From assembly GCA_964557715.1 (NCBI GenBank), contig CAZLAP010000015.1, positions 1 through 14,291 of the forward strand: a stretch of 14,291 nt of DNA, given 5' to 3'. The notes below the pieces were generated by a model. The model made no database searches, was not told where the DNA came from, and was given only the letters and a program-made list of their open reading frames with translations. A program made the position numbers and the translations under genes. This document shows positions 5,532-12,616 of the stretch, piece after piece (position 1 is the stretch's first letter; the number at the start of each line of letters is the position of its first letter). Source of the stretch: CAZLAP01 sp964557715. Its GTDB lineage: Bacteria; Patescibacteriota; Minisyncoccia; Minisyncoccales; RBG-13-42-11.

Positions 5532-6726
5532 AAGCAAATTTTACGAATCTCCTTTTACCGGCCTGAACTACCAGGCCCTTTTTAATTTTTATCCTCTCTC
5601 TCCAGTTATCTTTAATTTCACCATTAATCCTGATTCCCTTTTGCAGAATTAATCTTTTTGCCTCGGCTTTTGACAAACAAAGTCCCGACTTTACAAGAAT
5701 ATCAAGTATATTAAGATAAGTTTCTTTTATTTTTATTGCCGGAATTTTTGACGGCAGTCTTTTTTTTTGGAAAATTTTTTTAAATTCTTTTTCCGCTTTT
5801 TCCGCCAGTTTTTGATTGTGGCAAACTGCAACGATTTCCCCAGCTAATCTCAATTTAGCGTCGCGGGGATTAATCTTATTTTCTTTTAAATTTTTAATCT
5901 CATTCACGCTTAAATCCGTGCAAAGTTCAAAACCAGTATAGATTAAGCTGTCCGGCCAAGCCATTATTCTGCCAAACATTTCTTCAGAACTAATATCTAA
6001 ATTAATCATATTTCCTTCGGTTTTTCCCATTTTTTTTCCAGTGGAGTCAATAAGCAATTTTGTGGACAAAACATACTTTTCCTTGTTTTTTAATGTTTTT
6101 ATCAAATCCCTTCCGCAAAGCATGTTAAAAGTCTGATCTCTGCCTCCAACTTCCAAGTCAACGCCCATAGCTACGCTGTCAAAAGCCTGAGCCAAAGGAT
6201 ATAAAAATTCATGCAAAAAAATAGGTTTTTTGTTTTTTATTCTTTCCTGAAACATATCGCGAACTATCATCTGCTGAACCGTAAAATTGGAAGAAAGCTC
6301 GATTAAATCAGCAAAACTCAATTTATCCGACCATTGGCTGTTATATAGTATTTTAGCCGGATTTTTCCCTGAAAATTTTAAAAGTTTTCCCGCTTGCTTT
6401 TTGTATTTTTTGGAATTTTCAATTACTTCTTCTCTGGTCAATTTCTTTCTCGCCGCCGTTTTATCCGTGGGGTCTCCAATCATTCCGGTAAAGTCGCCCA
6501 CAAGCATTATAACTTCGTGCCCCAATCTCTGGAATTGAGCCAGCTTTTTCAGCGTTATCATATGGCCGATATGCAGACTTGGCGAAGAAGGATCATAACC
6601 GCAATAAAGTTTAAGCTTCTTGCCGGATATCATCGCTCTTTTTAATTCTTCAAAAGATGGGTAAATTTTCTCAACGCCTCTGGTTAAAACCTCTTTAATT
6701 TTTTGAGAGTCGGTTATAGTTTTCAT
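5530..6726 (-). CDS. tyrS: Tyrosyl-tRNA synthetase
   Basis: A 398-residue class I aminoacyl-tRNA synthetase that attaches tyrosine to tRNA-Tyr. The tyrosine pocket starts with YCGYD (41-45), followed by the HIGH motif, here literally HIGH at 52-55, VGDFTGMIGDP (76-86), the LYPLAQAFDSVAMGVDLEVG region (175-194) with GGRDQTFN (194-201), and the KMSKS-type loop as KMGKT (232-236). Residues from about 338 form an S4 RNA-binding domain (LSKAEAKRLILQKGIRING) that grips the tRNA. Length and order are normal. The gene diverges from the penicillin-binding protein gene and ends on the terminator it shares with the ETP gene. No T-box leader is present upstream. The ATG comes 6 nt after a TAGAAT box, so the mRNA may be leaderless or nearly so. 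Confidence 0.97.
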   Translation of the reverse strand: MKTITDSQKIKEVLTRGVEKIYPSFEELKRAMISGKKLKLYCGYDPSSPSLHIGHMITLKKLAQFQRLGHEVIMLVGDFTGMIGDPTDKTAARKKLTREEVIENSKKYKKQAGKLLKFSGKNPAKILYNSQWSDKLSFADLIELSSNFTVQQMIVRDMFQERIKNKKPIFLHEFLYPLAQAFDSVAMGVDLEVGGRDQTFNMLCGRDLIKTLKNKEKYVLSTKLLIDSTGKKMGKTEGNMINLDISSEEMFGRIMAWPDSLIYTGFELCTDLSVNEIKNLKENKINPRDAKLRLAGEIVAVCHNQKLAEKAEKEFKKIFQKKRLPSKIPAIKIKETYLNILDILVKSGLCLSKAEAKRLILQKGIRINGEIKDNWRERIKIKKGLVVQAGKRRFVKFA

Positions 6727-6732
6727 ATTTTA

Positions 6733-6738
6733 ATTCTA
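6733..6738 (-). promoter_or_regulatory. Probable -10 box of tyrS (leaderless start)
   Basis: On the minus strand TAGAAT lies 6 nt before the tyrS ATG, in a 12-nt context (TTAGAATTAAAA) identical to that before the divergent penicillin-binding protein gene. The matching -35 region is weak (TGGAAT at 17-nt spacing). If used, transcription begins at or next to the start codon. Confidence 0.4.
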
Positions 6739-6764
6739 ACAAAATTACCTTTTAAATTCCAGAA

Positions 6765-6797
6765 AGCCTTGTGCTTCCTCGGAGGAAGCACAAGGCT
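6765..6797. repeat. Perfect 16-bp-arm palindrome between divergent tyrS and PBP genes
   Basis: AGCCTTGTGCTTCCTC (6765-6780) and its exact reverse complement (6782-6797) are separated by one base. Both neighbours are transcribed away from it and no T-tract follows on either side, so it is not their terminator. Its GC content is far above the surrounding spacer. Possible roles are a protein-binding operator, a hairpin in a longer 5' leader, or one copy of a dispersed palindromic repeat. Confidence 0.8.
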
Positions 6798-6851
6798 GTG
6801 CCCTTATTTTAAGTTTTGCCAGAGATTTTTTAAGAAAAAACAAAATTATAA

Positions 6852-6880
6852 TTGAAAAAAACGTTTTTTTTTATTAGAAT
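6852..6880 (+). promoter_or_regulatory. Promoter of the class A PBP gene, predicted leaderless
   Basis: TTGAAA (6852-6857), a 17-nt T-rich spacer and TAGAAT (6875-6880) form a good housekeeping promoter. With normal spacing RNA starts at about 6886-6888, which is the ATG itself (6887), so the transcript should have no 5' leader. Confidence 0.65.
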
Positions 6881-6886
6881 TAAAAC

Positions 6887-8893
6887 ATGCCTAAAAGAAA
6901 AATACATCGCAAAGTATACCAAAAAAACAAAAAAAAAGTTTTGTTTTTTTATCTTCTAAAATTATTCGGGCTCGGCTGTTTGCTGGCATTTTTTCTTTCT
7001 CTTTTGATTTTTGTTTTCTATGCCAAAGACTTGCCAAGGCCGGAAATTTTCACTGAAAGGCATTTTGTTGAATCAACTAAAATTTATGACCGTACGGGAA
7101 AAATTTTATTGTACGAAATATACGGAGAAGAAAAAAGAACAATTGTTCCCTTGGAAAAAATTCCCGAGCATTTAAAACAAGCTATCATAACTGTTGAGGA
7201 TTCCAACTTTTACAGCCATCACGGCATTGACTTTGGAGGCGTATTCAGGTCAGTTTTAATTAATCTAAAAATCGGCAGCCCGATTTACGGCGGCTCCACT
7301 ATCCCTCAGCAATTAGTCAGGTCAACTTTTTTTACTTTGGAAAAAACCGTTGAAAGGAAAGTAAGGGAAATTATTCTGGCATTAGAATTAGACAGGCGCT
7401 ATGAAAAAGACCAAATATTGGAATGGTATTTAAACCAAGTTCCGTTGGGACAAAACGCCTATGGAGTTGAATCGGCCAGCCAGATATATTTCAGCAAGCC
7501 AATTTCTGAAATTACAGTTGCGGAAGCGGCAACTTTGGCAGCCTTGATTCAAGCTCCTTATCGCCTCTCGCCTTATGGAGAAAACAAAAACAGTCTTATG
7601 GGAAGAAAAGATTATATTCTGGAAAGAATGCTGATGAAAGGATACTTAACCGAAGAAGAGACAAGGGCCGCAAAAGAAGAGATGATTGAATTTTCTTCGC
7701 CGACAACAATTAAAGCCCCTCATTTTGTTTTGTACATAATAGAAAAATATCTTAAACCGAAATACGGTCAAGATCTTGAATATTTAAAAGAAAACGGAGT
7801 CAAAATTTATACTTCCTTGGACTGGGAACTGCAAAAATTAGCTGAAGAAACCGTTAAGGAAGGGGTTGAAAAAAATAAAATATATAATGCTTACAACGCG
7901 GCCCTGGTGGCAATTAATCCTAATAATGGAGAAATTTTAGCAATGGTCGGCTCAACCGACTGGTTCGCCGACCCTTATCCTGAAAATTGCACACCCGGCG
8001 TAGACTGCTTGCTTGACCCTCGTTTTAATGCAGCTATTGGAAGCAAAGAGAGCCCCGGCAGACAGCCCGGTTCGGCTTTTAAGCCTTTTGTTTACGCCAC
8101 TGCTTTTAAAAACGGCTATAATGACGAAACAAAAGTAACTGATTTGCCGTCTAATTTCGGATTTTGGGGAGGTAAAGAATATGCCCCTCAAAACTACGAT
8201 GGGCAATTCCGCGGCTGGGTCAATTTAAGGCAAAGCTTGTCTCAATCTTTAAACATTCCTTCAATAAAAGTTCTTTTCCTGGCCGGACTAAAAGAGAAAG
8301 TGGAAAGTTTAGAAATAAACAATTTTTCAGGAAAAGAAAACATTTTTCTTGAAGGATTGAAAAACAGCATTGAAACCGCAAAAAGCATGGGCATCACTAC
8401 CTTAGAAAAGCCTCTCTCTTCTTACGGCCCGGCGATTGTTTTGGGCGGAGGAGAAGTAAAACTCTTGGATATGGTTTCAGCTTACGGTGTTTTTGCCACC
8501 GGAGGATTAGCGACTCCGCCTGTTTCAATTTTAAAAATTGAAGATTATAACGGCAATATTATTGAAAAAAATAAAAAAACCCAAAAAAGGGTTTTGCCGG
8601 AAGAAACGGCTGATATTATTACCGATATCCTGTCAGACAATGAAGCAAGAGCGCCCATGTTCGGTTATTATTCCCATCTATATTTTGAAGGATACGAAGT
8701 CGCGGCAAAAACAGGAACAACCGATAACTTTAGAGATGTCTGGACAATAGGATACACCCCGTCAATCGCAGTCGGGGTCTGGAGCGGCAACAGCAATAAT
8801 GTTTCTATGACAAAAAGTCAGCCTGCGGCGACCGTGGCTGGCCCAATTTTCCATAACTTTCTTAAAGAAATTCTGCCCGGACTGCCGAGATAA
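6887..8893 (+). CDS. Class A penicillin-binding protein (glycosyltransferase 51 + transpeptidase)
   Basis: A 668-residue bifunctional peptidoglycan synthase, anchored by one membrane helix (about 18-46) after a basic N-terminus. The GT51 domain polymerises lipid II glycan strands: VEDSNFYSHHG at 103-113 with catalytic Glu104, YGGSTIPQQLVRS at 134-146, then RKVREIILALELDRRY at 157-172 and WYLNQVPLGQNAYGVESAS at 180-198. The transpeptidase domain cross-links peptides: SxxK as Ser396-Lys399 in GRQPGSAFKPF, SxN as Ser454-Asn456, KTGTT at 608-612. All catalytic motifs are intact, showing an organism that builds a peptidoglycan wall. Short for PBP1A and without visible extra C-terminal domains. It diverges from tyrS and meets dnaN tail to tail with only 14 nt between stops and no terminator hairpin visible there. 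Confidence 0.96.
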   Translation: MPKRKIHRKVYQKNKKKVLFFYLLKLFGLGCLLAFFLSLLIFVFYAKDLPRPEIFTERHFVESTKIYDRTGKILLYEIYGEEKRTIVPLEKIPEHLKQAIITVEDSNFYSHHGIDFGGVFRSVLINLKIGSPIYGGSTIPQQLVRSTFFTLEKTVERKVREIILALELDRRYEKDQILEWYLNQVPLGQNAYGVESASQIYFSKPISEITVAEAATLAALIQAPYRLSPYGENKNSLMGRKDYILERMLMKGYLTEEETRAAKEEMIEFSSPTTIKAPHFVLYIIEKYLKPKYGQDLEYLKENGVKIYTSLDWELQKLAEETVKEGVEKNKIYNAYNAALVAINPNNGEILAMVGSTDWFADPYPENCTPGVDCLLDPRFNAAIGSKESPGRQPGSAFKPFVYATAFKNGYNDETKVTDLPSNFGFWGGKEYAPQNYDGQFRGWVNLRQSLSQSLNIPSIKVLFLAGLKEKVESLEINNFSGKENIFLEGLKNSIETAKSMGITTLEKPLSSYGPAIVLGGGEVKLLDMVSAYGVFATGGLATPPVSILKIEDYNGNIIEKNKKTQKRVLPEETADIITDILSDNEARAPMFGYYSHLYFEGYEVAAKTGTTDNFRDVWTIGYTPSIAVGVWSGNSNNVSMTKSQPAATVAGPIFHNFLKEILPGLPR

Positions 8894-8907
8894 AGCTTTA
8901 ATCGCTG

Positions 8908-10056
8908 TTAATTGTTTTTTATCGGCATTACCAAATATAAATAATCCTCTTGATTTTTAGGCTTTAAGACCCCTGGTTTTTCCGGACCGTTTAATTCTAA
9001 AACAAATTCAGGTTTTTTAAGGCTTAAAGAATTAAGCCCGGCTAAGCCGTCCATCAAAAAACGGTGGTTAAAAGATATTTCGCAGGGCTTTCCCTCTATT
9101 TTTCCGGCTAAAAAACTTTTATACTCTCCCACTTCAGGATTCTCGCTTAAAAAATTAACTTGCCTTTTTTGCGGGTCAATTTTTAATTTTATTTCATTAA
9201 TCCTCCCGCTGAAAAGAGAAGCCATTTTTACCTGATTGGTAAATTCGTTTAAAGGAAAAGAAAGACAGGTTTCATATTTTTTAGGGATAATTTCTTGATA
9301 ATTCGGGTAATCTCCCTCAATCAGCCTTGAAGTCATCTGAATTTTGGGATGAGAAACCTCTGAAAGAGAAGTTTCGAGCAATATTTGGTTCGGAGAAAAA
9401 AAGACGGTCAAGGTTCCCTCTTTTTCTCCGAAAACATTAATAATTTCTCTAGCTGTCTTCTGGGGAACAATTAAAGAATGCTCTGTTGGGTTGTTTTTCT
9501 GAAAAAAATTAGAAGAAATCTTTTTTTCGCCCAAGCGAAAACTGTCAGTAGCCGCCATTGTTATTAAATCTTTTTGAAAAAGAAAATAAATTCCTGAAAT
9601 TTCCGGCTTAGTTGAAGAAGAGCTGGCAATATCAATGATACTGCTTAAGCTTTTACAGAAAGGCTTAGCTTGAATTTCAACTTTATCCTCGCTTTGAATT
9701 TGAGGAATTATGGGAAATTCTTCAGGGTCAACTCCTTTTATTAAGGTTTTATAATTTTCACATTCAACTTTTAATTCAGAATTTTTTACTTCTAAATTAA
9801 TCGGCTTGTTTGGTAAAAAACTAAGAAAACTGGATAAAATTTTTGAAGGAACCGCAATTTTGCCTTCCTTTTCCGCTTTTACAAGCGACCACCATTTTAT
9901 GCCAATTTCCAAATTGGTAGAAGTTAAATTTAAAAAATTTTTTTCCGTTGAAAACAAAATATTATTTAAAATAGGTAAATTTGTTGATTTAATTGAAATT
10001 TTTTCAACGATATTTAATCCTTCTTTTAATTTGTCTTTTAAAATTGTAATTTTCAT
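8908..10056 (-). CDS. dnaN: DNA polymerase III beta subunit (sliding clamp)
   Basis: A 382-residue protein of the usual length. The ring-shaped clamp encircles DNA and tethers the replicative polymerase and other partners. The start MKITILKDKLKEGLNIVEKI, the segment LPILNNILFSTEKNFLNLTS (27-46), EISGIYFLF and AATDSFRLGEKKI in domain 2, and the C-terminal YLYLVMPIKNN match the three tandem clamp domains, including the conserved Met-Pro near the end. It is the second gene of the dnaA-dnaN pair, about 180 nt after dnaA, with the probable replication origin in between. A TATAAT on the minus strand (10084-10089) could give it a separate promoter inside the AT-rich region, though no good -35 box accompanies it. 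Confidence 0.96.
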   Translation of the reverse strand: MKITILKDKLKEGLNIVEKISIKSTNLPILNNILFSTEKNFLNLTSTNLEIGIKWWSLVKAEKEGKIAVPSKILSSFLSFLPNKPINLEVKNSELKVECENYKTLIKGVDPEEFPIIPQIQSEDKVEIQAKPFCKSLSSIIDIASSSSTKPEISGIYFLFQKDLITMAATDSFRLGEKKISSNFFQKNNPTEHSLIVPQKTAREIINVFGEKEGTLTVFFSPNQILLETSLSEVSHPKIQMTSRLIEGDYPNYQEIIPKKYETCLSFPLNEFTNQVKMASLFSGRINEIKLKIDPQKRQVNFLSENPEVGEYKSFLAGKIEGKPCEISFNHRFLMDGLAGLNSLSLKKPEFVLELNGPEKPGVLKPKNQEDYLYLVMPIKNN

Positions 10057-10119
10057 AATTAATTAATATTTATTATTATTATTATTATATCTGTTAATTA
10101 ATTAATATTTATTATTATT
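10056..10119. repeat. AT-rich direct repeats and TAT trinucleotide run (probable DNA unwinding element)
   Basis: A 25-bp sequence made of TAAT, ATTTA and TTATTATT blocks occurs twice without mismatch, at 10056-10080 and 10095-10119 (period 39 bp). The first copy runs into an extended TTATTATTATT series up to 10090. Repeated TAT/TAA triplets resemble the DnaA-trio elements where DnaA loads on single strands next to DnaA boxes. The region has almost no G or C. Confidence 0.75.
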
Positions 10120-10169
10120 TTTTATTGATTTTAATTGTTTAAAAATGGGCGATAATACTCTTAATTTCT

Positions 10170-10178
10170 TGTGGATTA
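10170..10178 (-). promoter_or_regulatory. DnaA box, one mismatch
   Basis: TGTGGATTA on the plus strand is the reverse-orientation DnaA box (TGTGGATAA) with one mismatch. Confidence 0.65.
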
Positions 10179-10224
10179 TAAATTTTTTAATTTTTCCCCA
10201 ATTTATCCTGCAATAAAATTTCTT

Positions 10225-10233
10225 TTATCCACA
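10225..10233 (+). promoter_or_regulatory. DnaA box, perfect consensus
   Basis: TTATCCACA is an exact match to the DnaA box consensus, lying directly against the dnaA stop codon (10234-10236). Confidence 0.85.
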
Positions 10234-11583
10234 CTAAGAATTAAAAACTCTCTGTTTTATTAATTCAATCTCATTGTTCAAATTCTCGTTGTTTTTTATT
10301 TCTTTCACGATTTTTTCACAAGCGTGAATTGCCGTAGTATGGTCTTTTCCTCCTAATTTTCTGCCGATAAAAGGATAAGAGCCGTTAAGCAATTCTCTCA
10401 ATAAGAACATTGCTATGTGGCGGGGAACAACGATTTCTTTCTTTCTTGAGGGAGAAAGAAGGTCTTTTTCTTTTAAATCATAAAATTCAGCTACAGTTTG
10501 GATTATTTTTCTGTGATTTACGGTTTTATTCGGAGAAAGAAAAAGAGTTTTAAGCAGCGACTTGGCTGTTTCTAAATCAGGCAATTGACTGTTTATTTTT
10601 TGATAAGCGATTAGCCTGTTTAGGGCTCCTTCAAGCTCTCTTATATTTCTCTGGATATTCGTTGCCATATAATCAAGAACATCGTCGGGAAAGCTAATTC
10701 CTTTTTCCTGACTTTTCATTTTAAGAATAGCAATTCGCGTTTCGTAATCAGGATAACTTATGTCTCCGATCATGCCTCCTTCAAAACGCGACCTTAATCT
10801 TTCAGCTAAGGCAGGAATAGATTTAGGCGGCCTGTCGGAAGATAAAATTATTTGTTTGTTCGCTTCGTATAAAGCGTTAAAAAGATGAAAAAATTCTTCC
10901 TGTGTTTTTTCTTTGCCGGCTAAAAATTGAACATCATCAAGAATTAAAACGTCAATGGCTCTATATTTAGCCTTAAAAGCCTCCATGCTGTGATTTTTTA
11001 TTGATAAAATAACATTGGCGGTAAATATTTCAGCCGGAATATATTTTACTTTTTTTTGAGAGAAATTTTTAATTACTGCATTTCCTGCCGATTGCAAAAG
11101 ATGAGTTTTTCCTACACCCACGCCCCCGTAAATAAAAAGAGGATTGTAAACGGCTCCCGGTTTTTTAGAAACCGCCCAGGCGGCAGCGTGGGCCAAATCG
11201 TTAAAAGGGCCGACAACAAAATTTTCAAAAGTGTAACGAGGGTTAAGATTTGTTTCTTTGTCAACTTTAAATTCCTCAAATTCAAGTTGTCCGACAACGG
11301 GAAGAGAAACCGACGGCTTTTTAGCCGCTTTTAATTCTGATTTCCCTACTATGTATTTTACTTCTTTTATTTCTTTGTCTAAATTATAAAAAATTTTGAA
11401 AATAGTTTTTCCGTATTTATTTTCCAACCATTCCTTAGCAAAAGAATTTGGAGTAACGACAATCACTTGTCCTTCTTTGCAAGAAGCTATGTCTGTGTCT
11501 TTGAACCAAGTGGCAAAATTTGCCTGAGAAATGCTGAGTTGTATTTGGGCCAATACTGCTTGCCAAAGCTCTTCTTTTGTCAT
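10234..11583 (-). CDS. dnaA: Chromosomal replication initiator protein DnaA
   Basis: A 449-residue initiator with all four domains: domain I (1-80, LWQAVLAQIQLSISQANFAT), a short variable linker (about 81-113), the AAA+ domain (Walker A GGVGVGKT 153-160; Walker B LILDD 213-217; sensor I LSSDRPP 247-253; arginine finger in RSRFEGG 264-270) and the helix-turn-helix domain IV from about 350, with the DnaA-box signature GRKLGGKDHTTAIHACEKI at 407-425. It binds DnaA boxes, melts origin DNA and recruits the helicase. The linker (domain II) is brief, as in compact genomes. It is transcribed with dnaN from a clear promoter about 60 nt upstream and divergently from rpmH. There is no Shine-Dalgarno sequence before the ATG. 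Confidence 0.98.
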   Translation of the reverse strand: MTKEELWQAVLAQIQLSISQANFATWFKDTDIASCKEGQVIVVTPNSFAKEWLENKYGKTIFKIFYNLDKEIKEVKYIVGKSELKAAKKPSVSLPVVGQLEFEEFKVDKETNLNPRYTFENFVVGPFNDLAHAAAWAVSKKPGAVYNPLFIYGGVGVGKTHLLQSAGNAVIKNFSQKKVKYIPAEIFTANVILSIKNHSMEAFKAKYRAIDVLILDDVQFLAGKEKTQEEFFHLFNALYEANKQIILSSDRPPKSIPALAERLRSRFEGGMIGDISYPDYETRIAILKMKSQEKGISFPDDVLDYMATNIQRNIRELEGALNRLIAYQKINSQLPDLETAKSLLKTLFLSPNKTVNHRKIIQTVAEFYDLKEKDLLSPSRKKEIVVPRHIAMFLLRELLNGSYPFIGRKLGGKDHTTAIHACEKIVKEIKNNENLNNEIELIKQRVFNS

Positions 11584-11646
11584 AGCGAAGAATTGAATAT
11601 TTTAGTTTGTTAACTTTATTTCTTAATTTTAATCTTATATGCAAAC

Positions 11647-11675
11647 ATTATACCTTGTGTGTCAATTTAAATCAA
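11647..11675 (-). promoter_or_regulatory. Promoter of dnaA
   Basis: On the minus strand TTGATT (11675-11670) is followed after 17 nt by a perfect TATAAT (11652-11647). RNA would start near 11641, giving a 57-nt leader before the dnaA ATG at 11583. Confidence 0.8.
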
Positions 11676-11780
11676 AATAACCAAATAAAACAATAAGCTG
11701 TTAAAAAAATGAGGAAAAGTTGTGGGAAAAATTAAAAAATAAGACATCTAAAAACCAATACAAACAATCTATTTTTACGA

Positions 11781-11786
11781 TATAAT
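11781..11786 (+). promoter_or_regulatory. Probable -10 box for the rpmH-rnpA-yidD-yidC-khpB operon
   Basis: A perfect TATAAT faces rpmH. The -35 region at normal spacing is poor (ATACAA). The predicted leader is about 115 nt and AT-rich. Confidence 0.5.
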
Positions 11787-11905
11787 TTTAGGCGTTCTTT
11801 GAATAAAAAATACTAAATATCTTTGAATGTCAGCTTATCAGGCTTGCAAAACAATTTTTTTTATGAGAATATAAAAAAGTTGTTAAGCGATTAATCTTGA
11901 AAATT

Positions 11906-12040
11906 ATGTCTATAACTTTCCATAAAAAAACAAAAAAAAGGAAAAGAAAGCACGGTTTTAGAAAGAGAATGAAAACGAAAGACGGAAGGAAGATTTTGGC
12001 CCGGCGCAGAAATAAAAAAAGACGCAAATTAACGGTTTGA
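11906..12040 (+). CDS. rpmH: Ribosomal protein bL34
   Basis: A 44-residue, extremely basic protein of the large ribosomal subunit. The sequence MSITFHKKTKKRKRKHGFRK and the following MKTKDGRKILARRRNKKRRK match the bL34 pattern: Lys/Arg stretch, HGF, RM.T..GR..L.RRR and a basic tail. The usual MKRTYQPS opening is replaced by MSITFHKK. It is the first gene of the plus-strand origin-side operon, followed after 24 nt by rnpA as in most bacteria. The ATG at 11906 is preceded by CTTGAAAATT, not a Shine-Dalgarno sequence. The gene ends with TGA, which supports the standard code. Confidence 0.96.
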   Translation: MSITFHKKTKKRKRKHGFRKRMKTKDGRKILARRRNKKRRKLTV

Positions 12041-12064
12041 CGGAAAATTCTTTTTAAACAGATT

Positions 12065-12403
12065 ATGTTTTCCGAAAAATACAGAATAAGGAAAAAAAGG
12101 GATATTGAAAAAATTTTTAAAAAAGGAAAAATTTTTAAAAAAGATTTTTTAATTTTAAAAACAATAAAAAACAATTTGAGCTTTTGCCGTTTTGGTTTCA
12201 TTGTTTCTAAAAAAATTTCAGGAAAAGCGGTTGTCAGAAACAGGGTAAAGAGAAAGATAAGAGAAGCTGTCAGCGCTAATTTAATGAAGCTTAACCAGAG
12301 CTCAGACAATCTTTTTATCGCCCTTACCGGCATTGAAAAAAATAATCTGCGGGAAATTGACAAAACCGTTGAAGAACTTCTAAAAAAAGCAAAAATATTG
12401 TGA
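12065..12403 (+). CDS. rnpA: Ribonuclease P protein component
   Basis: A 112-residue basic protein that binds RNase P RNA and helps hold the leader of precursor tRNAs during 5' maturation. The start YRIRKKRDIEKIFKKGK (6-22), the strand FCRFGFIVSKK (40-50) and the RNR signature AVVRNRVKRKIREA (55-68) are typical, and the length is normal. It lies between rpmH and yidD, and its TGA stop overlaps the GTG start of yidD by 4 nt (GTGA), which suggests translational coupling. RNase P RNA is not in this window. Confidence 0.95.
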   Translation: MFSEKYRIRKKRDIEKIFKKGKIFKKDFLILKTIKNNLSFCRFGFIVSKKISGKAVVRNRVKRKIREAVSANLMKLNQSSDNLFIALTGIEKNNLREIDKTVEELLKKAKIL

Positions 12404-12609
12404 TTAAAAAAATAATTTTTAAGACGATAAAGTTTTATCAAGTGTTTATTTCTCCAGAGCTTGGCCGCAATTGCCGTTTTTATCCCAGTTGTTCCAATTA
12501 CGCGGCGGAGACAATAAGAAAAAACGGAATAATTAAAGGTTCTGTTAAGGGTTTTTGGAGAATAATAAAGTGCAATCCTTTTAACAAAGGCGGCATAGAT
12601 CTGCCTTAG
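12400..12609 (+). CDS. yidD: Membrane protein insertion efficiency factor YidD
   Basis: A 69-residue small protein with the YidD signature: amphipathic N-terminal helix FKTIKFYQVFISPELG, then NCRFYPSCSNYA with Cys25 and Cys31, and KCNPFNKGGIDLP at the end with Cys58. YidD sits at the inner membrane face and assists YidC-dependent insertion; its exact action is not settled. It starts with GTG overlapping the rnpA stop and ends 7 nt before the preferred yidC ATG, the conserved rnpA-yidD-yidC order. Confidence 0.93.
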   Translation: MIKKIIFKTIKFYQVFISPELGRNCRFYPSCSNYAAETIRKNGIIKGSVKGFWRIIKCNPFNKGGIDLP

Positions 12610-12616
12610 CTTGTTT

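Larger units (their letters stand above)
10057..10233. other. oriC: Probable chromosomal replication origin (oriC) in the dnaA-dnaN spacer
   Basis: The 177-nt spacer has the two parts expected of a bacterial origin: DnaA boxes on the dnaA side (perfect at 10225-10233, one mismatch at 10170-10178, weaker TTTTCCCCA at 10192-10200) and a very AT-rich repeated stretch on the dnaN side (10056-10140). The gene order around it (dnaA, dnaN, rpmH, rnpA, yidC, jag) is the classical origin neighbourhood. A second, box-poor spacer upstream of dnaA is a less likely alternative. The function is inferred. Confidence 0.75.
11584..11905. other. 322-nt spacer between divergent dnaA and rpmH
   Basis: The stretch holds the dnaA promoter (11647-11675, minus) and a TATAAT for the rpmH group (11781-11786, plus). 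I see no gene, tRNA or terminator. TCTTTGAAT occurs twice within 30 nt in the rpmH leader (about 11797 and 11820), and a loose DnaA-box-like TGTGGGAAA (two mismatches, at about 11721) is present. The rest is plain AT-rich DNA. Confidence 0.6.

Noticed and set aside
5004..5537. 177-residue minus-strand frame rich in Arg-Ser-Phe-Phe-Arg-Gly repeats
   Set aside because: It is the mirror of the ETP repeat, crosses the intrinsic terminator and overlaps the 3' end of the 106-residue gene. Promoter and terminator signals support the plus strand.
6727..6886. T-box leader upstream of tyrS
   Set aside because: No AGGGUGGNACCGCG-type antiterminator motif and no terminator on the minus strand; the promoter box is next to the ATG.
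11906..12403. Alternative genetic code with UGA read as glycine
   Set aside because: rpmH and rnpA end exactly at their expected family lengths with TGA, so UGA is a stop here.
12611..12616. TTG start for yidC
   Set aside because: An in-frame ATG lies two codons later with no evidence for the TTG; the two added residues carry no family signal.
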